From contig VLTN01000027.1 in NCBI GenBank assembly GCA_008330645.1, positions 186,001-250,000 on the forward strand: DNA of 64,000 nt, given 5' to 3'. The translations under genes were made by a program, and so were the position numbers. Shown here in pieces: positions 35,774 through 46,236 of the stretch (position 1 is the stretch's first letter; each line of letters opens with the position of its first letter). The DNA comes from Cafeteria roenbergensis (Eukaryota > Sar > Bigyra > Bicosoecida > Cafeteriaceae). The notes below the pieces were generated by a model. It had not been told where the DNA came from, did no database searches, and was given only the letters and a program-made list of their open reading frames with translations.

Positions 35774-36957
35774 TCAGCGCCGGCTTGCTTGGTCGCCGTC
35801 GGCCAGTCCGGCTGCCTGCTTGAGCGCGTCGAACACTGCGAACGAGGTGGCAACGGCGATGGGTCCTTTGAACCAATTGATCGACACTCCCTTCCAAAGA
35901 GCCCGCCAGCCCTCGGCCGCCACGATGCTTCGCAGTGTCGACAGCATGCCCTGGTGAGGCGAAGCGGTTCCGGCTCGAAGCGCCGAGCCTGCCGCCGGAA
36001 GCTGCACTCGCTGGTGCCAGTCGTTGACAGAAGACGACGAAACCCCCTCGGCCTCCCGGAGGAAGTACCCTGTTTGCTGGCGGCGCCGGACCACGTCGAG
36101 CGGGTACCCTGCGGTCTGTCCGAGCAGGCCGGCGAGGGCGCCGCAACCCATTCGCTCCAGCGTCGTCGGCTCCCGGCCGGTGCGACGTCGCAGGGACGCC
36201 TTGAGTGAGGAGAAGACGCCGAAGCTGGTGGCCGAGTAGGGAATGATCCCCACCACTGTGGCAGGCGCCCCGCGGAACAGGCCGGCAATGCCCTCGGCGC
36301 GACCGATCTGGAGCAGGGCCTGGGCGGGGCCGCTGTACGCCAGGCCGCGCTTGACTGCCTCGGGGCTGGGGCGCGATGGCTGGACAGCCATCCTGGCGCG
36401 CACCAGGTCAAGCGGGTATGTGGCCAGAACCGAGACCACCCCGGCCCCCGCTCCCGCCACCACCCTGTCCAGGGCAGTAAGCGTGGCGGCGGACCCCGTG
36501 GCGCCGCTGAGAGCGGCTGCATCCTGCCGGTAGCGCAGCAGTCGCGCGGTCAGAAGGTCGTTGGTCGCCAGCTGCACGGCCGCGTAGGGGAATACGCGAA
36601 TGGCCGCAGCGCCGTTCCCTTGCCAAAGCGCCCCGACGCCAGACCGGCGAGCTGTGGTCACGACGTGCTCCAGGACCAGGCGCACAGACACTGGCGACTG
36701 CGACACCTGAAAGCGAATCTTGGTCAGGTCAAGCGGTGCCTGTGCGGGCCAAGAGCGAGCGCGACAAAACTTGGCCTGCATCGGTTGCTCGCCACAAACG
36801 CGGCGCAATCGGCACGGCGCCCGAGCCGCAGCAGCCGGCTTGCAAGGGCACACCTCACGGTCACAGTTTTGGCCACGGTGCCGGCCACTCCCCCGAGCAA
36901 GAACCTCAGCACAGTTTGGCCAGTGGTGTCAGCGCTTTGGCGTCGCCGCCCCGCCAT
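35774..36957 (-). CDS. Mitochondrial carrier (SLC25 family), coenzyme A / SLC25A42-like
   Basis: Two exons, 36957-36859 and 36739-35774, phase 0, joined across a 119-base intron; 354 residues. SLC25 carriers move metabolites across the inner mitochondrial membrane through six helices in three repeats. All three PX[DE]XX[KR] signatures are present: APLDLTKIRFQ (directly after the splice), YPLDLVRARM and YPLDVVRRRQQ. The matching GxxxLWxGN-type block is GALWQGNGAAAIRVFPYAAV. Exon 1 contributes the start of helix 1 (FLLGGVAGTVAKTV). The first signature with its QVSQSP continuation is closest to SLC25A42/Leu5-type coenzyme A carriers; the substrate remains an inference. A loop insert of about 40 residues lies in the third repeat. 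This is the last host gene before the repeat array. Confidence 0.85.
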
Positions 36958-37126
36958 CTCGCCGCCGCGGCAGACGGCCAGGCCAGCCTGGGGCACCCAG
37001 CGAGCTGGCCGGGCGGCCGACAGCGAGCCTCGGCTGGGGAGCTCTTTTCCCGCTGGCCGTGGGGGGCGGGTGCCTGCGTGAGACGCCAGCGCTCGGCTCT
37101 GCCGAACTGAGGCCGCCAGAGCTTGA
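36958..37126. other. Junction between host genes and the tandem array
   Basis: About 170 bases between the carrier start and the first base that is repeated in the second cassette. No element was recognised. This is the single-copy left flank of the array and also the likely carrier promoter. Confidence 0.4.
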
Positions 37127-37653
37127 CCATCCGGTTGCAGTTTTTATTTGAAAGAGTACTGACCGAGTCCCTTGGCTCTCCAGTAAACGTCACCAAGTGG
37201 CGTCCCGTCACATCTCAGGCGCTTAGCCGCACGGGCTGTCGGATTGAGTGCGGTCCCCGCCAGCTACGACGGGAAATGCAAAAGGCCCTGGCAGAGCACG
37301 TGACCAAATGGTTACGGTTGCATTTCTCGCGCCCAGCTCAAGGCCCCGGTCGGTTCTTTTGGCACCCACGGGTGCCCTTTGTAGTGTAGGTGGCGGCAAG
37401 GCTCGAGCGCACGGCCGGGGCAGCGTCCAACGGATGCGGCAATCCGTTTCCGACGCGCTACTCCGAGGCAGGTTGAAAAGTCTCCCGCCGCTGCGCGTGA
37501 GACCCTCCCCTTGGTCCAGCTAGGCAGCGGACTTTTGGAGCGAGTATAATTTGCGTGGGATTGCGGTGCCAGCCGGGCCGTCAAGCCTTTGGCTGGCGAG
37601 TACCGGCCACGAACAACAGCACTATTGTCAAGCACAAAACCCTCAACAACATG

Positions 37654-40540
37654 TCAGAGACGCATTCGTGCGGCCAGTGCCCGTGCTGACGGGCTTCTGG
37701 CTCGCTTACTCGCCCTAACAGTGGGCGGGGGGGAAGGAGATGGCACGCTGGTGGCTTGTGGGTTTTGCGCGCGCATTTCCGCCGGTGCAGGCGCCCCACC
37801 TGGTGAAGGAGGGGCAGGAGCGGGTGTTCCTGACACGGAGGCAACCTGAAGACCCACGAACACCAGCTGCTTGACGAAACGGAGTTTGTCCATCACCAGG
37901 CTCGCCGCTGGAGAGTCGAGAACCAAGTCTCGCTTGAACGCCGCCTTGGTCGGCGTGGCCTGGTTGTGAAGCACCGAATCGATCGTCGCCAGGGACGTGG
38001 ATCCATGCTGGGCCACATCCGTGCCAGAAATCGTCTTCAAAGTGGTTTGAGCCTTCGCGTTGGCCCGCCTGGCCTGCTCCAGCAACCCCCTGAGCGACCT
38101 CAGGACATGGTCAGCACGGGCATGGGCCTCGATCTGATTGAGATGCGCGTCGGTGACGTCAAGCTGTCTTTGGTGGCGCTCGTAGCGCTCGTTGCCCGTC
38201 AAAAGGCTGTCTGTCGTCCGGACGACTAATTGGCGATTATCAAGGTCTAAAGCCATGCGTTTCGCTCGATTTGGCCCGTCGACGTCGTCGGCGAAACCGT
38301 AGTTCGTCGCCACCCGAATGATGTCCAGCTCCTTCCTCATGCGACTGGTGAACTCGGGCGCCAAGACAAACTCGTCCGAGATCGACTGCATAGCCCGCTC
38401 TACCACCGCAGCTGCGATGGCTTCGCGGTCATGGCCGCCACAGTGGGCCCCCATGCGTTCGAGGATCTTTTCAGGGTCGCAGGTGGGCTTTGAGTCGGGC
38501 GTGAAGCCCTTGGCGAAAGTGCCAGTTCGAACGAAGCCGCCAGCACGCACGGCTGGAGGTGCCGCCGCGACCCAGGCGTGGTGCCCTGCACACAGCGTGT
38601 CAGAGGGGTGCACTTTCGTCTTGCGAGCGTCCTTGAGTCGGACAAAAGTGCCGCTAGCTTTGCCCTCGCCCGAATCGATCTCCAGCTCGGCGAACACTTT
38701 GGGGCTGGCAACGCCCTTGCGGAGCCCAGTAATGGTCGCAGGGCAAGGCACAGCACCCGTAAGAGTAGCAGCCGCGGCCCCCAAGCGGATTCGCGCGAAC
38801 TCCTTGCGAAAGGCGCCGATCGGCCCGTTGTCCAAAACTTGTCGCATGTGCGAGGAGGCGCCAGGAGGCACGGCACATCGCATGCCAGCGTCCTGAAGAT
38901 GCTTGATAGACGCAACGTCGGTGTGTGCCGCGTGGCCGTCCATCAGCAAGAGTTTGGGCCGTTTCTCCCAGTCCGGGTCTTGAATCTGCTCCCACGCCGT
39001 CCAGCGATGCATGGCCTCCCTGAAGATGGACCGAGTCACCCAGCCGCTGCAGGAGGCGAAGAACAGGTGTAGGGTGCCACACGTGTACATTTGGGAGACG
39101 GTAGCCAGACTGGGCACGTGCTTCACCGACATGGCGGCGGCTCTGCGTTGCGGCTCGACCGATTTCCGGCACCTCGTTCCTGTCGAGCTACGCGAGCACC
39201 GCGCCGGAGTCGCCCCTGTCACAGCGGCAGATGCTGCTGCTGCTGCCATGGCGGGCGGGGGAGGCGCTCCGTCGCCGTTGTCACCATCAATCGTGTCGTC
39301 AGCGGCGCTGGAGGCAGCGTCACAGTCGTCACCGTCGTCAACATGATCAGCCGGCTCTTCAATGACCTCGGCATGGTCTTCAGCTGTGAGATGAATCTCT
39401 GACTTCTGTCCACAAGTGCCCGGGGGACCTGAGGGGCTGCCTGTCGGGGGTACGGGCGAGTCCGTGCAGGCAGTGAGCACGCGAACGGAGCCCTTCGATG
39501 CTCTGCTGAGGCCCTCCGCTGCTTGGACCGTCGGTGCCAGCAGTGTCCCAGCAGCTAGTTGCCTGCGTGCGTCGTCCGCAGCCTTGGTGCTCTTGGCAAC
39601 CCAAATGACGCAGCGGGTGGACTCGCAGTTCATGATCGGAAGCATGGTAATCGACTCGCGCGTGCCGCCCAGCTTGACCTTGTCCATGCGACGACGAGTC
39701 TCTGCGAGTGACAAGAGCCTCTCGTCCATGAGAAGCCACTGCAGGCACACTTCGTCCAGTTGGTACACATCTCGGCACCTCCCGACACGAGCAAGCTCAG
39801 AACTCAACACCTCAGTGTAGGATTTCGCTGCTGAAAGCTGCTCCGCGTCGCTGCGCGACCCGGCATTTGCCGTTGTGTGCAAAAGCTGCAAGCGGGAGAA
39901 CTCTCCATGCCGTGACATGCGCCGCCACAGCCTTTTGCCAAAAGGGTCGGTCGTCTCTTCCTCGGTGTAGCGCCTGACCAGGGCGTCCAGCGCCGGTGGG
40001 CTGAGGCCCGCTTTGACTGGCTGATCATCTCCTTCCGTCAGGAGCAGCTGCAAGCAGTTGCTGCGCGCGCAGGCGCATGCAGTGCGAGTGACGGCCAAGC
40101 TGTCTCCAGGCATCGCGCTCCGCAGCAGAGTGATATCGCCGTACAACGACGACTGCAAGGTAAACACACACACAAAGAATACACAATGCCCATGGGCGGC
40201 GTCTCATGGGCAGGTCTGCAAGGCGGGTAGCGAGGGGACTCACTACAACGAACTCGTGGTCCACCGTCGAGTCAGGTCTGTACGACAGCTCGGCCGCCCG
40301 CGCCCGCAGTCCAGGCGCCGTCCAGTTCCGCATGCTGCCATATTTCGACCGGATGGTGGACTCGGGAACCCCTGTGGCCTCGCATTTGGACGGCCAAGAG
40401 AAATGTGCTGAACTTTCGACCAACTTTGCGAGGTATTCCCCGACTGCTTGGAGCTGCTTTCTCCCGCGCCTAACGTGAGCAATGTGCTTCTTGGTTCTGG
40501 GCAAGGACCGTCGCCGATCCGTTGCCTTGGTGGCGAGCAT
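37654..40540 (-). CDS. DDE_1/pogo-like transposase, unit 1
   Basis: Two exons: 40540-40244 and 40152-37654, phase 0, with a 91-base intron that contains a CA repeat; 931 residues. Exon 1 encodes a helix-turn-helix-like DNA-binding region (VGEYLAKLVESSAHFSWP, then GVPESTIRSKYGSMRNW), as in pogo/psq elements. Exon 2 holds the DDE_1 catalytic core: YQLDEVCLQWL (first Asp), LLLMDGHAAHTDVASIKHL (second Asp in the DGHxxH signature) and QVLDNGPIGAFRKEF (third Asp, equal to the pogo QPLDxxxFGxxK motif). An acidic, low-complexity insert lies between the first two. The C-terminal 150 residues are charged and Ser/Pro-rich. The frame is whole in this copy, so it may be active or recently so. The start at 40540 is chosen because upstream Mets fall in or beyond the terminal repeat. 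Confidence 0.75.
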
Positions 40541-40552
40541 GGGCCCGTCAGA

Positions 40553-40600
40553 GTGGCGATTTGCATTCTGCAACCATCTTGGTGCTCGCAACCGGTTGGT
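40553..40600 (-). repeat. Right terminal inverted repeat of the transposon, unit 1
   Basis: On the minus strand this reads ccaaccggttgcgagcacca and continues agatggttgcagaatgcaaa. It matches the left end pieces at 37,127-37,140 and 37,291-37,332 with a few changes. The unit 2 equivalent (54,405-54,445) matches the left end better. Confidence 0.5.
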
Positions 40601-40995
40601 TCGCCTCCGGCACTCTTGCGCGCCGGAGCGAGCAGCAAGACGGCCGCCCACCGCCCCGTACTGCTCCCCGCTCCTTCGTCCCGAGTTTGCTCCGCCCATC
40701 TTGGGGTTGGTGCTGCTCGGCCCCGTGGATCGTGAGCTGCGGCAGAGGCTGCCGTTCCGTTCCCGAGGTCGGTTTCGCGAACTCGGCGCCCGACGCAGCA
40801 CTGGCTCCCGCCCATACAGTGCCTACGTGGTAGGGCGGCAGCTTGCAAATCGCCGGGCTTTGTGCGGGGCGGGGGAAGCGCTGCGGAAGGACTGCAGCGT
40901 TCTCGCGCGCAGCGGCTTGTCCAGGCCAGCTTGCTTCACGAACCGCCGCCCCCCGCAGTGCGCAGCGCCCGAGGCCAGTGGCCCCTCCCACGACC
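40601..40995. promoter_or_regulatory. Upstream region of gene B, unit 1
   Basis: About 395 bases between the transposon end and the gene B start, well conserved in unit 2. The promoter of gene B must lie here or in the transposon. No core motif was recognised. Confidence 0.35.
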
Positions 40996-43252
40996 ATGGC
41001 AGACCGTCCGCCATCATCTTCGTCGTCGTCGTCTTCGTCTTCGCAGGCGAAGGCAAGCAGCCGGCGCGCCCCCAGGCACGGGCGCGAGCGCGAGGGCGGC
41101 ATAGCCGGCGATGCCCCGACTGGCAAGTGATCCCGCCGAGAGGGAGCTGGCGATGCCGGTGCCTCTGCTGCCCAGCCCGCCGTGACGGAGCGCCAGCGTC
41201 AAGCCGGAGAAGCGGATGCACATCGTCCCGCTGTGCGCAAGCCGCCCAAGGAGGAAAAGAAGCACGAGAGTTCCAAGGCGGGCAAGAGGGCCACGAAGCG
41301 CAGCAAGAACGCTGGCAATGCCAATCGTCATCGACGTGGAGAAGCAGCCGACGCCGCCGCCAGGGGACCAGCTGCAGCCGACCATTCCGGTGCCGCGGCA
41401 GCAGCGGCTTCCTCAGCCTCCCCAAGTCCTGCTGCCGCCGTTGCTAGTGGAGCAGCTCCGCCCCGCAGTGCCGTGGCCCTTGGAGGAGGGATTGGACTTG
41501 GCGCAGAGCCAGCTCCGCAAGCTGCAGATGAGCAGCACGCATCCCGAGTGTCGCTCGAAGATGCTGAGGACGACGTGAGTGGCCTGATCTCTGGTGCCCT
41601 GGTTTTCAGCGAAACCCCGCCTTCACAGGTCCGCTCCCGGGTAAAGAAAGCCCAAAAAGCGATCCAGTTCTTCAGCAAACTTCGTATCGCCGACGGGCTC
41701 AAATCGACCGGCAAAAAGAAGCGCTTCAACGCTGTCCTGGGCAAGCTTGGCACCGCGAGCGTTCGGCTCGGAGCCGATGCCCCCATCAAAGACGTGCTGA
41801 GCAGGGCCAAGGTGGCACTGAAAGAGTCAGTCGACATAAATCAGCTGGCCGAGTGGCACCGTCTTGGGCACCTTCGGGGCGTCGCTGCAGGCTTGGCAGA
41901 GGCCCTGGCCAAGCCGTGCACCATGAGAACCGTGAAGGACCGCGCCAAGGAGCTGCTATTGGAGGAAAAGCGCGAGGCCGAGGAGCAGGCCGAGAAGGCC
42001 AAGCACGAGGCCAAGAAGAAGTCGAAGGCGCGAAAGTCTCGCCGAAAGGTGCTGAACATGCTGGACGCAGCCGCCAGGGGGCCTGCTGCAGCCGACCATT
42101 CTGGTGCCGCGGCAGCAGCGGCTTCCTCAGCCTCCCCAAGTCCTGCTGCCGCCGTTGCTAGTGGAGCAGCTCCGCCCCGCAGTGCCGTGCCTTGGAGCAG
42201 GGGTTGGACTTGGCGCAGAGCCAGCTCCGCAAGCTGCAGATGAGCAGCACGCATCCCGAGTGTCGCCGAAAGATGCCGAGGACGACGTGAGTGGCCTGAT
42301 CTCTGGTGCCCTGGTTTTCAGCGAAACCCCGCCTTCACAGGTCCGCTCCCGGGTAAAGAAAGCCCAAAAAGCGATCCAGTTCTTCAGCAAACTTCGTATC
42401 GCCGACGGGCTCAAATCGACCGGCAAAAAAGAGGCGCTTCAACGCTCTCTGGGCAAGCTTGGCACCGCGAGCGTTCGGCTCGGAGCCGATGCCCCCATCA
42501 AAGACGTGCTGAGCAGGGCCAAGGTGGCACTGAAAGATTCAGTCGACATAGATCAGCTGCCCGAGTGGCACCGTCTTGGGCACCTTCGGGGCGTCGCTGC
42601 AGGCTTGGCAGAGGCCCTGTCCAAGCCGTGCACCATGAGAACCGTGAAGGACCGCGCCAAGGAGCCGCTATTGGAGGAAAAGCGCGAGGCCGAGGAGCAG
42701 GCCGAGAAGGAAAAGCGCGAGGCCAAGAAGAATTCGGAGGCGCGAAAGTCCCGCCGAAAGGTGCTGAACATGCTGGACGCAGCCATTGGCGTTGTGCACA
42801 AGAACTTGCTGGAAGCAACGGCGGCCAAGCTTCCTGAACGAGGAAAAAAATCGCTCAAGAAGTTCGTTGTCGCACAGATGCAGCAACCTGGCGGCCTCTC
42901 TGCTGCCGTCCGTATGGCTGCGAGCTCGCCAGCGGAGCTGTCTGTGGTGTCGCAAGCCGTGGAGCAGCCCTGGTGGTTGCTTTGGCCGGGTACCGGAGCT
43001 CGAACAACTTTGGCAAACACTGTGGCTTGGGATATCGAAGCGTTGACCAAGCCGATCAATCCTGGAAATGATCGAAATCTAGGGCTGCTGTTCAACCTGG
43101 TTGGCGTCGAAACGCTACCGCTTAACCTTGCGAGCGCATGTGGCTCTGCTTTCTGCGGCAGAGCTGCACCTCGCCGATCGTCAATCGTTTTGCGCCCTCC
43201 GAGAAGCGAGCGCACCCGGTGCTCAAGCCCACCTGGGCTTCCCGGGTCGTAA
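40996..43252 (+). pseudogene. Gene B, unit 1: CR-header-like protein, broken, with duplicated header
   Basis: Copy of gene B that looks broken in about two places. The N-terminus is the Ser-run and basic region described for the intact copy. The main difference from unit 2 is a direct internal duplication of about 0.7 kb, so the Ala-rich linker and header domain are present twice. It is otherwise about 98 to 99 per cent like the second copy, so the breakage is young. It belongs with the CR (Crinkler/RHS)-like set on the basis of the header it shares with gene C. Confidence 0.6.
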
Positions 43253-43760
43253 CCCGTTCCGTCTCGCGCGCGCTCCCCGTGTGGTGTGTGCGTGAACTCG
43301 TTTGACCCACCCTCCCGTCCTTCGGGCGACCCTGGCGGTCCCCGCCGAGCCGAATCTTAAGCCACTAGGTCAGCATCGGCGATCCTCGCCTCCACTCTGC
43401 CAACCAGAAACAAGACAGCAGTGACGGCAGCGACCGTCCACACGCTTCGAGAGGCGGCGCGTTCAAAGCGTGCCAGCCTCGTTGAGGCTCTGCGCCAAGG
43501 AGCTCCGGAGCCATCCGGTGGAGCAGCGAGCGAAGAATCTCGCATGCCAGCACTCCATGGGCCTTTTGTTGGTGTCTCGAGCGGAGATCAGCTCCTGAAA
43601 GGGCTGAGCTCCGCGATCAAGCGCTGGGCAAGGAAATCGGACATCAAGGAGTGGGGAGGAAAGCTTGAGTGAACGTCTGGTCCGTCTTGCCGCAAGCGCT
43701 GACGAATGACTCGCTCAGCTCCGTTGCGCCCCTCCAGTGCCTTTCCAGTGCCCGAACAGT
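43253..43760. other. Region between gene B and the long LINE, unit 1
   Basis: About 508 bases conserved in unit 2. A short plus-strand frame at 43,421-43,672 (83 residues, with RSKRASLVEALRQG and GVSSGDQLLKGLSSAIKRW) is also open in unit 2, where it extends to 128 residues. It looks protein-like and may be a remnant of a longer gene B, but this is uncertain. Confidence 0.4.
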
Positions 43761-45632
43761 CGAATGAACATCGTTGGGGGCGGCCGAAAAACTCGCGTCG
43801 CCATGCCACACACTTGATCCACAGACTCACCAAGAACCAATCCAGCACGTCCATCGCCAATCAGTCACCAACCACGCCAAAGTCCCAAGCCCAATCCCAG
43901 ATCCCTCCCATCACACCGCCACGAGCCGCCACTCAGCCGCCCCTGCTCACCGCATGCGCTCCACCTGCTGTCGCAGGTACTGCGCCTGCCCGATCAGCTG
44001 GGTCGCCAGTCCCTTGGCGATGACCTCGTTCAGCCTCGACAGCCAGCGGAAGGCCCAGCGCGCACGCTCCCTCGGCCTGTCAACGAAGGCCGTGTCCGCC
44101 ACCTTCTTGAGGAAGGCGAACGCCGCCGATCCCATGCGTCCCGTGGTCGTGACGACGAAGGGCACAATGGAGCTCAAGTTGTCCTTTGTAGCTGAGCTCT
44201 TCTTGTACTCCCTCATCTTGTCACTCTCACGGCGCTCGAGAAAGGCGTCCATGCTCTGCAGGCCCTGCGTCACGTAGGACTTGCTCACCGCCGAGGTGAT
44301 CTGCACGTCGACGAGACGGGTGGTCTCGAAGTCAACGTGCACCCGCAGGTCCGGTCGCTTGCGCGCGGCCTCGCTGGACCCCGGCTGGGATCCGAAGCGC
44401 GTCTGCCCGTCCTGCCAGCTGGAGGGCTCCACCACCGACTGCAGCCCCGCCGAGCGCACGGCCGCGTGCAGGACGTCGCGGACGTCGTTGTGCGCCCGGA
44501 TGGTGGAGCCCTTGCCGCGCAGCGGCAACGCGCCAGGTGGTGTGCCACGCCCGAGACCCCGCCGATGTGGACGGTGCCTCTCGCGGGTGGTGTCCCGCTG
44601 CACGCACGCGCAGTTGATCGACACGCCGTCCGGCACCACGTGGTCTGCCTCGGAGGCTCCGATGCGGTGGCGGGTGACCACCGCGAACTCCTCGTCTGTG
44701 AGCCCGCGGGGCCCCATCATCGTGTTGCGGAGCCAGTAGTGTGTTCCCGGCACGCATGCCTCTCGGAACGCGACCAGGTCGCTCATGACGCGGAACATGG
44801 CCGGGTCGTCGATGTTGGCGACACGCTTCTCCGTCGTGCCCTTGGCCAGCGCCTCGGCCCTGCATCGTGCTGTGCAGGCCCTGCGCGCCTTGGCCAGACG
44901 GTGCAGGAAGACGCACTCGTGCTTGATGCGCAGCATGTCGTCGTGGTGCAGCATCATCTTGCGCTGCCAGGGCGCCTCGACTTGCTCGTTCGCCAGCTTC
45001 ACCACCCCGTCGCCGTACAGGCACTTGCGGAGCTTGGTCCGCAGCGACCCCGGCAGCTGATGCTTGGCGGCAGAGGCGCGGGCGGTCGTGCTTCGCGCGT
45101 TTTCGCATTGCCTGCCGATCCCAGGACGTGGTAGACCTCGTCTTTTTGCCAGGCTCGTTGACGCCTCCGGAAGAACTGGCGGTTTGCCTGCCCGCGAATT
45201 GAATCGCCCTGCCGGGCAGGCCCGAATGCGCGCCAATCGCCAAGGCCGAGGCACGAGACGACTCTCCCCAATCGCGACGCCACGCCGCGCGCGATTCCCA
45301 CTCCGTGCCCCGGGGAAGCTCGTGCCCCCGCGGCCTCTGTGCGCAAGGCCAAGTCCCTTCCGCTCTCCGTCCAGTGCAGGACGCGTGGGTCCTGGCAGCA
45401 CGCCGAGTCGTCGCCTCCAGCCAACTTCATCCATGAGCATCCACCAGCCAATCCTCTTCGCGTGTGCCTTCGGCCAGGCATTGCTTGCCCACCTTCGTCG
45501 GAAACAGGTGTGGCTGGGGTGAGCTCCGAAGCAACGCCACAGAGGCGCATCATCTCCCGCTAGCTGCCCTCTCGTCTGCTCCGCGGGGCGGCGGGCGAGC
45601 ACCGCAAGCCGAGTGCTGGGCATAGACTGCAC
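43761..45632 (-). mobile_element. LINE fragment (3' end of non-LTR retrotransposon ORF2), long form, unit 1
   Basis: The minus strand encodes the C-terminal part of a LINE ORF2 protein; the stop is at 43,947 and 3' untranslated sequence runs to 43,761. Visible parts are a helical region (QRKMMLHHDDMLRIKHECVF), LTDEEFAVVTRHRIGAS, a Cys/His cluster (CACVQ, then HHLARCRCG in the unit 2 copy), IRAHNDVRDVLHAAVRSAG and RPDLRVHVDFE...LVDVQIT. The order Cys/His cluster, RxHN-type motif, RPD, then D is the pattern of the restriction-like endonuclease of R2-type LINEs. The reverse transcriptase is missing, so the copy is 5'-truncated. A local frame change around 44,520-44,590 scrambles the Cys/His cluster here. 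Upstream of about 45,110 the frame does not look LINE-like. Confidence 0.65.
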
Positions 45633-46236
45633 AGGTTCACGACAATGTGCTGATTGCCCACCCGGAACTCCTGGCCGCGACTCCCATGCTCAGGGGCGGG
45701 GCTTGCGGTGGCGTCGCCTCCGGCGGGGTTGCCTCCCCAGCCAGCGCCGTTTCAGGCCCCTGGCCGCCGGCATTTGCTTTGATTCAGCACAGGTCTTGCA
45801 TGTGAGAGGGTGGACGCTGGGGTGTGTGGGGCTGGAGCGGTCCTGGGGCGGTTCAGGAGCCTGCGCGACAGCGGCGGCAAGCAGCGTCCGTGCTTCGCAA
45901 CGCCCGCCGAGCGCGCAAGCCACACTCGAGCACGATCACACCATGCGCCATGCACGGAAACAAGTATGGCCAAATCTGCGGGTCGACTGGGCGATGGCGG
46001 GCTGCAGGCGCGGCCCTGTTCGGCCGCGCGTGAATTGTGTGTTTGCTCGCGGTTCTGCTATAGTTATCTCTGCTCTCGACTAAATCGGACAGAGCTGCAG
46101 GCCAGCAGAAAAACGTGACGAGGGCGAACTAGCCGAACGCACTCGGCCTTGCTGCGCCCGCGGACTCCCAGGAGGCCGCCCGCGACGCCGAAAGGCCCAC
46201 AGAGGGCAACCTTCTTCGCTTTTTGCCGAGCTTGCC
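45633..46236. promoter_or_regulatory. Upstream region of gene C, unit 1
   Basis: About 600 bases between the long LINE fragment and gene C, conserved in unit 2. It is lower in GC near 46,020-46,090. It should hold the gene C promoter. No motif was recognised. Confidence 0.35.

Larger units (their letters stand above)
37127..40600 (-). mobile_element. pogo/DDE_1-type DNA transposon, unit 1
   Basis: About 3.47 kb with a transposase gene on the minus strand. The left end begins ccatccggttgcag (37,127-37,140). The right end, read inwards on the minus strand, begins with the same 14 bases in unit 2 (54,445-54,432) and a slightly changed form in unit 1. At the right end the repeat continues agcac..caaatggttgcgg. 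That continuation is found at the left only at 37,291-37,332, so the left terminal repeat appears split by about 150 bases. No clear target-site duplication was found. The left end coincides with the array border. Confidence 0.65.

Noticed and set aside
42950-43060. A functional P-loop in gene B
   Set aside because: The WPGTGARTT stretch lacks the invariant Lys and correct spacing, so it was noted only as a faint resemblance.
43947-45632. Treating the long minus-strand frame as one host gene
   Set aside because: Its C-terminal part occurs four times and has LINE ORF2 endonuclease motifs; its N-terminal part lacks protein character.
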